Below, piece after piece: positions 49,324 to 64,000 of a stretch of 64,000 bases of DNA (positions are counted from its first letter, which is position 1; every line of letters starts with the position of its first letter). The stretch is from Cycas panzhihuaensis. Lineage: Eukaryota > Cycadophyta. The position numbers were made by a program, and so were the translations under genes. The notes beneath the pieces were generated by a model. It made no database searches. It saw only the letters and a program-made list of their open reading frames with translations, and was not told the DNA's origin. The stretch is taken from contig CM041465.1 of assembly GCA_023213395.1 (NCBI GenBank), positions 136,097,741 to 136,161,740 of the forward strand. The letters run 5' to 3'.

Positions 49324-49760
49324 ATGTTGCCTAATGAAAAAGAAAGAAATCACAATAAAACCCCTCCTTTCGACATTAAAATAATGAAGGATGGTATTAA
49401 ACTTAAGAGGTGTATAGTATATTTAAGCTCTTCTATTAACATTATTCCCTTATGCCACCTAGAGGACCTTAAGATTTCTACTTGTGAGCATATTAATTGG
49501 GTTTATCGAGGCTATGATAAGAATAAAAAAAACCCAATTAATCAAGTCACTCTCCATCTTACTTTAGCAAGCAAGACTATTATGGCCAAAGTTACCATAA
49601 TTGACTCCAATCTTGAGTTTAATATGCTTTTTCCCTAACCTTGGATTAATCAAATACCAGCAATCTATTCTTTATTATTTGGTAAACTTAAGTTTATCCA
49701 TGAGGGAGAGCTTAAAGTTGTCAAATATAAGAATAAGCCCATCTAGAAATTTGTTCACTA
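49324..49760 (+). pseudogene. G2 aspartic protease remnant
   Basis: The frame reads KRCIVYLSSSINIIPLCHL where the family has an Asp-Leu-Gly-Ser/Ala-Ser block, so the catalytic Asp is Tyr and the Gly is Ser. ASKTIMAKVTII, EFNMLFP-stop-PWINQIPAIYSLLFGKLKFIHEGEL follows, the typical end of a Tat-type protease with the LGRPW block damaged. Inactive. Confidence 0.82.
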
Positions 49761-50529
49761 GTTGAAACCATTCAAGATGAAGGAAAGTTCTCATCCCCTT
49801 TTATTTCTTTAGGGTTTGGATAATATTTTGGCATTTAGTATGTGCTTTAACCTAATCATAAGGAAGTTAAACTAATCTACATGATTACTACAATATTTTT
49901 CAGGGCAGCTCTCCTCCTAATCATGTGGAAACCTTTTCATATGATAAATTAACTCAAATTCTACCTTTAGTTCTTAACTCCCTCAGTCATATTGCACCTT
50001 AATCAAGTGTGCAATCTTAATTTGATCTCTTAACATAACTTTATTAGAGTTTTTGTATTCAAATATTTCCTTATTAAATTCCATATACTCTTATTGATGT
50101 TATCCCCTTCACATCGATTTCTCCATCACCATAATTAACCTCATCAGGCTAGCTCCCTCATGCTCCTCATGATTTCCACTCTCTCCTTAGGATCATCCTT
50201 TACTTAGATAATTTTGAGAATGATAAGCCTATTCTCAAGCATTTGTTAGGGTCTTCTCTTAATCTTATGCCTAATCATTATAAACTAGGTTTTACTAAAT
50301 GTATCTATCCCGACTCACCTTCATCAACCTACAACTATTAAGTCACTTCTTCATCCTTACCACTCAATTTGGCTCCTCCTCACTTTAAAGAGAGAAACAC
50401 TATGCTCTTCAACAACACCATTAACATCAACTTAAGAACTCAAGAGGAGCCTAAAGTAATCAAGCTTGGTGCTAGTTGTTGCCTTTTAGAAGTATAACAA
50501 TTATGTGATATTTTCATTGAATTTTCTTC

Positions 50530-52150
50530 TATTTTGCCTAAGATTACTTGGACATAAAGGGCCTTCATCTAGATGTTGTGGTTCATAAGATCATTATTAT
50601 CCCAAAGGCCAAACCTAAACATAAAAAATAGAGGCTTATTCATCCTCAACTTTTAGTTTCCATCAAATAAGAGGTAGAAAAACTCCTAAAAGTAAGATCC
50701 ATGGAGTAAATTGATTACTCTCAAATTCAACATTATCCCTATAGCTAAAAAGAATAGTTCTATCCAAATTTATATTAATTTTTTAGATGTAAATGATTCC
50801 TGCCCCAAGGATAACTTTTCACTACCTTTTATTAATTAACTCTAGGATTAAATAGTTGATTTTGAAGTGATGTCTCTCATGGATTTTTTTTTGGTATAAC
50901 TAGATCTTTATTTCTTTTAAGGACTACTATAAGACTGCTTTCATCACATCATAGGGTATATTTATTTATAAGGTCATATCATTTGGCCTAGAAAATGCTG
51001 GCATAACTTATTAGTAGGCCATGGTTTTCATTTTTCATGACCTATTAGGGAGCATTATAGTAGTCTATCTTGATGATATGTTAGGCTTATTATGCCATCA
51101 AGAGGATTGTATCCATGACCTAAGAATGTTCTTTAAAAATGTCAAAAATATCAAATTTACCTAAATCCTAACAAAGGTTTCTTTGCAATCACTTCTAGAA
51201 AGATGCTTAGTAAGATTGTATCCAGTGATAATATTAAGGTTGATCTAGATAAAGTTACATCTATCGTTAACATACTTCCACCTCATACTAAAAAATAAGT
51301 TGAATCCTTCTTAGGGAGACTCGGCTTTCTACATTAGTTTCTTACTAATTTTGCTCTCAATGCTAATCTTCTAACAAACCTTCTCAAGAAAGGTGTTTTT
51401 ATTGAATAGACCCCTGCTACCGAAGTATCCTTCGACAAACTCAAACAGGCCTTGATATCAACTCCTACACTTGCCCAACCATATTTTAGCAAGTTCTTCA
51501 TTTTATATACTTCTTCAACAAAGGAATCTCATAATACCATGTTGGCCCAAGAAGATGAGTTTGCAAGAGAGTGAGCAATTTACTTTATTAATTGTACTTT
51601 AGTTGTTGTAAAGCTTAGTTACTCTCCATCTAAAAAAGAGTGTTTGGCTTTGGTCTACACTACCAAAAAGCTGCAATATTATATATTAGGAAATACTACC
51701 CTTGTGATTATATAATCTAATCTAATATGTTTCTCCTCACCAAGATTAACCTTACTAAATGAGTTGGTAGATGGACCTTATTATTGTAATAGTTTAATTT
51801 ATGGATGGTTAATTGCAAGTTAGTCATTGTTAAGTAGCTTGTTGGAATACCACTTCTTAATATCAATTCTATCGATGTTAATGACTTACTTTTAGATGAA
51901 CACGTCCTTTATATTGACATTGTTCCCATCGACCTAGATTAGTATAAAGATATTCAAGCTTACCTCTTAGACCACACTTATCCTTTTAATGTTGATTCTA
52001 AGAAGAGAAGAAGGGTAAGGGCCTTTGTTCACCCATACCTTCTCTTAGATAATGCATTATATAAATGTTCCTTTAATGAGGTTTTATTACATTGTCTTTC
52101 ACCTTTTGAAGCCTGTCACCCTAGCTAAGTACCATGACGACATCAATGTT
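50530..52150 (+). pseudogene. G2 reverse transcriptase and RNase H remnant
   Basis: The RT start is weak near 50530-50780. The catalytic block VVYLDDMLG is intact at 51060-51086 (YLDD at 51066-51077). NIKFTLNPNKGFF and a VDLDKV...LPPHTKK block lead into RNase H: FILYTSSTKESHNTMLAQEDEFARE, a TGA, then AIYFINCTLVVVKLSYSPSKKECLALVYTTKK. The TGA at this point is shared with G1. Frameshifts and stops break the rest. Confidence 0.85.
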
Positions 52151-53170
52151 GGCCACTTTAGTGGTCAGTGCATAGCATTATACATCCTTTGAATGGTATA
52201 CTATTAGCTTGTCCCATTTAAAGATATGCATTCACTTGTGTAAAAGTGTGAGAAACACCAATCACACTCATCCTTAATTCATCAATCAACTACCTCACTT
52301 AGGTCAATCCTTGTCCCATATCCCTTCTCTCAATAGGGCCTTAACCTTATTAGATAAATTTATACCCCATCTTTTATGGGCCATAAGTTCATCTTAATTG
52401 CAATCAAATACTTCATAAAATTAAGTAAGGTGATTCCCTTAACTATCATAACTCAAAAGGTGATTACCACTTTCATCTTTCAATACATCATTCATAAATT
52501 TGGTGTCCTTGATGTCATTATTATGGATAATAGGACTTCATTTTATAATTCTCATGTTGATGAACCCTATGATAAATTTCACATTACACATAGAATATCA
52601 TTCCCCTGGCACCCACAGGAAAATATTTGAATTGAAGCCTTTAACAAAATTTTAACAAAGATCTTGGCCAAAACAGTTATTAACTCCAAGTAAGATTAGC
52701 ACACTTAGCTTTTTCCTATCATATGGCCTTACTATACTTTTATCAAAATTGTAATTAGGATGACCCTATTCTTACTAGTCTATTGGATTGAAGTTGTGGT
52801 CCCTTTAGAAATAAAGATTCCTTCACTCAAGGTTTTACTTAAATACTTTACCAATGAGGAATGGCTAAGATAAGCAAGGCTAATAAAACTTGAAAAGATA
52901 GATGAAACCTATATTGAAGCATATCACAAGAACATAGCCTCAAAAAATCAAGCTCAAGTAACTCATTATCATTATTTGAGACCAAGGATGTTTTATATAG
53001 GGAACAAAGTACTCAAGCTTGAATATTTACATGAAAAACAATAAAATTTTGACTTTAAGTGGGCAAGCCCTAATTTGGTCATTGAAGATTTAAATAAAGG
53101 GGCTTATTATCTCTCTATCCTTGATGGACTTAAATTTCAAAGGGTAGTCAACTCTCAATTTTTAAGAAGG
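52151..53170 (+). pseudogene. G2 integrase remnant
   Basis: The open stretch 52376-52630 reads GHKFILIAIKYFIKLSKVIP, then FIFQYIIHKFGVLDVIIMDN and SFPWHPQENI, the integrase core. The first catalytic Asp (usually IDYFTKW) is Lys; the second Asp (IIMDN) is present. A decayed zinc-binding part lies upstream (52150-52300). The C-terminal part is traceable to about 53170 through similarity to G1. Confidence 0.85.
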
Positions 53171-53336
53171 TATTACACTTTGTTGACCTAGCCTACACTT
53201 TGTAATGAGCTTAAATTATGACTCTAAAAAATAAAAACCTCCCTACTAATGAGCTTAAACTATGGTAGGTCAAATATTCCTTTCCCCTCCAAGACTCACA
53301 CTTGGGAGGCACCACTCTAAAAGCAAGTATAAACTA
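53171..53336 (+). other. G2 3' untranslated end
   Basis: This matches G1 30715-30870 closely (CTCCCTACTAATGAGCTTAA, GGTAGGTCAAA, GGCACCACTCTAAAAG). It breaks into a TACATACA/TA array at the position where G1 has only a short ATATATATAC. Confidence 0.75.
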
Positions 53337-53343
53337 TACATAC

Positions 53344-53374
<31 letters not shown>

Positions 53375-53397
53375 CATATATATATGCATATACATAT

Positions 53398-53483
<86 letters not shown>

Positions 53484-53713
53484 ATACATATACATATATA
53501 TACATATATAGATATATATATACATATATACACACATATATATATACATACATATACACATATACATACATATATACATATACATATATACATACATATA
53601 CATATATAGATATATACATACATATACACATATATATATACATATACATATGTATATATATGTATGTATATATATATACATATATATATGTATATGTATA
53701 TGTGTATATATAT

Positions 53714-53811
<98 letters not shown>

Positions 53812-53885
53812 GTATATGTATATATATGTATATGTATATATATGTATATGTATATATATGTATGTATATATATGTATATATATAT

Positions 53886-53977
<92 letters not shown>

Positions 53978-54047
53978 AGATATATGTCTATAGATATATA
54001 TATATATATAGACATATATCTATACATACATACATATATATATATAT
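53337..54047. repeat. (TA)n-rich array with CATA/TATG variants, 0.7 kb
   Basis: Almost purely alternating pyrimidine-purine: CATA-type variants are on the left, TATG-type on the right, and long pure TA runs lie between. It ends with a perfect inverted repeat (53961-53990 against 54009-54038) just before LINE E. Confidence 0.97.
53961..54038. repeat. Perfect 30-bp inverted repeat, 18-bp spacer
   Basis: 53961-53990 is the exact reverse complement of 54009-54038, including non-TA positions such as TGTCTA/TAGACA. It could form a hairpin or cruciform. The right arm ends ten bases from the LINE E junction. Confidence 0.93.
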
Positions 54048-61304
<7,257 letters not shown>

Positions 61305-61744
61305 TGATGGATTTTATGATTTGCCTCTTCTTCCATTACTCTTGATGTTATGAATTATTTTAGTCTTCTTTTGTTTGATGGTTTATTAAATGTTATGGAG
61401 CATTATCTTATGGTTCTTCAAAATCCTTTCATTATCTTCCTTATAACTCTTTAGTTGTTCCTATAAGCTACAGACTAAATCCATTGAAATGTCATTTTGT
61501 GAGTCCCCTCTATACCTTAGAAACTACTTAGTGTTCATGTTTTGAAAGCTAGGGTCTACTTAACCCTCTTAAGCTATTCAGGCATCATCCCTATATCACT
61601 CTTTTCTCTTCCTCATGATGTCTCTTGTTCTCTTAAATGAGCTTTTTTTTTTTTTTAGAGGCTAGATAATCTTCCACCAATCTACTTGAAATCCACCCTT
61701 AAAAACCTAACAAGATATTATTCATTATAAAATCTTCAACGTTC
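61305..61744 (-). other. Leader-like internal sequence of an LTR element, no gene
   Basis: It lies inside (left of) a minus-strand primer-binding site, so by position it is the untranslated leader of an element whose body is lost at the TA array. It contains a T-run at 61645-61658. No protein similarity was seen. Confidence 0.45.
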
Positions 61745-61758
61745 AGGCTTTGATATCG
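61745..61758 (-). other. Decayed primer-binding site beside the right-end LTR
   Basis: The minus strand reads CGATATCAAAGCCT, similar to TGGTATCAGAGCC with three changes, four bases outside the LTR start. Confidence 0.6.
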
Positions 61759-61761
61759 CCC

Positions 61762-63111
61762 TATCATGACCCCACATAGCCATTAGACTCTACTTAGATG
61801 GAACCCATCCAAGTTGACCAACCAATCCAGTATCTATTATACCAACTTAAATTATAGAAGCATGAATAAAGTAACATATACACAATGGAAAACTTTTAAC
61901 CAATAAATGTAATAAGTTTAAGTATATAGAAGAGTTCCTTGGTAATAACCAACTTGCTTCCAATAATAGCATCAAGAAAATGTGCACTAATTAAACTAAT
62001 ATAATCATTAATAAGTTATCATATCAAAAACATAATGAGGGGGAAGACATACTATATTACTCAGATAGATTCATTGCCAAATCGATTGAAATCCTAAAAA
62101 GGAATTCATACCTAAGTTAGAGCACAGATATGAATGATGGAGTACTAGTGTAATTACTCTTCTCACAATCCAAATTTTCCTTAAATGACTCTTTTAGATA
62201 TAAAGTTATAATTCGATATTACTATAATATTTTATCTTCCACACCACACTCATCTTTAAAGACATAATTAGAAAATACCATATCACATATGGTTCACCAC
62301 TTAATTAATCTCTTTGGATTATGTCTCTATGTGACTTGCGTATCCCATACCACATACCACATATCTAGTAATCTTGTATGTACCATTATTAGCTCTCTCT
62401 ATAATGAGGTTATTTATTTCATACCACATTGGTACCTTCCAATAATGAGGTTATGATTCCATACCTTATAAGCATTACCCATGCAAATAATAATGAAGAA
62501 TAAGGAGGGGACTCACGTAACCTAAATTACTATCAAATTACAGAGGGGACTTGCTCAAGCTTTAAGGGAAAGGGAACTCACTCAACCTAAATTCCTTATA
62601 CAAACTATAATTTTACTCTATTGAAATAGTCTAATAAGATTAAAGTAGTAATTCATATATATACTCATGCCACTTACCATTAAGTCTCTCATATGGGATA
62701 AAGGTGGTCACTAAGAAAGTTAATTCACAGTAAATAGTCTCCTCCATAAATACTTGTTCTAGGATATGGGTTCAAATAACCACTATGATAAAGTAGAAAC
62801 TCGAGTAAGATCTAGGGCACTAAGTCTAAGCTTCTCTAGTGCTCTATGTTATAGGCCAACTCCTATAACCATGAGAGCCAAGGAAAAATAAGCTAGAAGA
62901 TAGAAAAGATCACCAAAGGGGTGTCAAAGCAAAACCCTAATGGATTGTATTCAAAATATATCAAGTTACTTTACATAAGATGTGGGTGCCATATTTATAA
63001 GAGGGCCACCCATTATTATATTATTTTGTTGCTAAGCTACCCAATCCCACATTCTTATCCTCCTTAACCCTTAACTCTCAATTCTATTACATGTAGTGTG
63101 GGGTCATTACA
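61762..63111 (-). repeat. LTR, 1,350 bp, with internal sequence on both sides
   Basis: It starts TATCATGACCCC and ends GGGGTCATTACA, which are inverted repeats at 10 of 12 positions (the first TG has become TA). A primer-binding site lies to its left and a polypurine complement (TTCCCTCTCCCCTT) directly to its right, both in minus orientation. It therefore serves as the 5' LTR of a left-hand element and the 3' LTR of a right-hand one. No gene inside. Limits come from the terminal repeats only, as no second copy is in view. Confidence 0.7.
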
Positions 63112-64000
63112 TTCCCTCTCCCCTTAGATGCTTTGCCCTCAAAGCATCCTAATGCAAAATATACATATCCACCACCTGTCGCTGCTAATATGTCATAAGT
63201 AGTGGTTTGATCAAGGTGATGACGAAGAGATACCATTGTAGTAGATGTTATTGTCCAACAAAGATGCATAAGTCCATGGTGATGTGGTCCTAAAAATAGT
63301 GACTCCCTTATTTGATTATAAGAACCAAAGAAATATGGACCTATAGTGTAGTAATATGGGAATCCATAAAGGTGAGAACCTAAATGCTCCTGCACCCTAA
63401 ATGGAGTTAACTCCAAAGTAAAATTTACCTCATCTTCTTTTTCTTTCTCATGTTTGGTCTCTCTTTCTAGATGGATGCTCTAGTTAGGAATGTAGGCTTC
63501 AATATGTTGATGAAGTACAAAAGTGAAGAGGTCCCAATTTGGCCTGTAAGTGTTTTAGCACCACTCTCGTGCCCATGATTGAAGGGGGCCTTCCAATTGT
63601 TGAACACATAAGCAAAGCTTGTGGTATTCAGTCAAGTCAAGTTCTTCAAAGTATATAAGTATGGATGCAAACTAATCATCAAAGAAGATAGAACTATCAA
63701 ACTTAAAATAAGGTAGCTTAATCCCACATTCTTCGTCATTCAAGTAATCCTGGTCTTGAAAAATGACTTCATCTTGCAATCCAATGTCTTGATCTTGTAC
63801 ATCTTCTTTTGTGGTAGCTTCAACGGCTAGACAAGCTCATGTTTCTCTTTGAAGTTGCATCTTAAAAGATGCCCAATTTAGATTTGGGTGTAAGAGACAC
63901 CACTCTGAAATCATTTGTTGAAGGTCCCATTGTAAGAATAACATAGCAAACATGACCTTGGCATAGTCTTCCATGAAATAGTAAACTATAGAATAATCTT
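63112..64000 (-). pseudogene. Gag-like sequence next to a polypurine tract
   Basis: On the minus strand, from the right: EDVQDQDIGLQDEVIFQDQD, then KLPYFKFDSS, then FASILIYFEELDLTEYHKL, CVQQLEGPLQSWARE: the usual gag core order (aromatic substrate block, YFE block, LEG...W block). It stays open with few stops, then continues as ELTPFRVQEHLGSHLYGFP and a His/Tyr-rich tail to ALGCFEGKASKGRGN, which overlaps the polypurine tract. Gag this close to the 3' LTR, with no protease, RT or integrase between, suggests a gag-only non-autonomous element. It continues beyond the window, so genes further upstream cannot be excluded. Confidence 0.6.

Larger units (their letters stand above)
38798..53336 (+). 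mobile_element. Tat/Ogre-like Ty3/gypsy element G2, split by LINE D
   Basis: On the plus strand, in order: LTR, primer-binding-site candidate, a leader of about 1.3 kb (39334-40617), then after LINE D gag (46794 on), protease (49324), RT with YLDD (51066), RNase H, integrase (52376) and a 3' untranslated end that closely matches the end of G1. About 8.4 kb without LINE D. The long leader, gag wording and the PWIxQIPAI block after the protease point to the Tat/Ogre group. All frames carry stops. The 3' LTR is missing: a TA-rich array starts where it should be. Confidence 0.8.

Noticed and set aside
53270-54027. Long open frames across the smaller TA array, one running into LINE E RT
   Set aside because: The array part is repeat translation. 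Only the part from about 54081 has RT similarity, and the apparent fusion is fortuitous.

Overview
This window is AT-rich repeat DNA from a nuclear plant genome. I found no host protein-coding gene, tRNA or rRNA. The plant assignment rests on three things: LINE-1-type elements whose ORF2 ends in a C-terminal RNase H after a zinc-binding reverse-transcriptase module; Ty3/gypsy-like elements primed by initiator-Met tRNA, with one Tat/Ogre-like family; and premature stops that look like deamination of methylated CAG/CTG sites. I cannot name the species.

The window is a nest of retroelements. At 1-11,220 a minus-strand Ty3/gypsy element (called G0 here) runs off the left edge and is split between protease and reverse transcriptase by a full-length 6.07-kb LINE (LINE A), with a 17-bp target-site duplication. 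At 11,221-13,992 lies a 2.77-kb non-coding LTR element. Region 13,993-17,648 holds faint LTR-element leaders. At 17,649-27,461 a non-coding LTR element (Y) has two 443-bp LTRs and is split by LINE B, with a perfect 18-bp duplication. An internally deleted Tat/Ogre-like element (G1, plus strand) lies at about 28,213-30,880. A minus-strand gypsy element (G3) spans about 31,224-37,110, nearly end to end.

From 37,111 to 38,797 only the ORF1 half of a plus-strand LINE (C) survives. A plus-strand Tat/Ogre-like element (G2) follows to 53,336; it is split just upstream of gag by LINE D (40,632-46,769, minus strand) with a 14-bp duplication. G2 ends in a 0.7-kb TA-rich array that closes with a 30-bp-arm palindrome. 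The 3' half of a LINE (E, 54,048-56,855) follows and runs into a 4.4-kb imperfect (TA)n array ending in (TG)n at 61,304. The right end holds a 1,350-bp LTR flanked by retroelement internal sequence on both sides, with a gag-like remnant beyond it.

Every coding sequence seen is broken by stops or frameshifts, so no element looks autonomous. The features most worth attention are the nested insertions proven by duplicated target sites, the very long TA array and its apparent short seeds inside retroelements, in-frame stops shared by independently inserted copies, and the odd junction at the start of LINE E. I found no new enzymatic or defence system.
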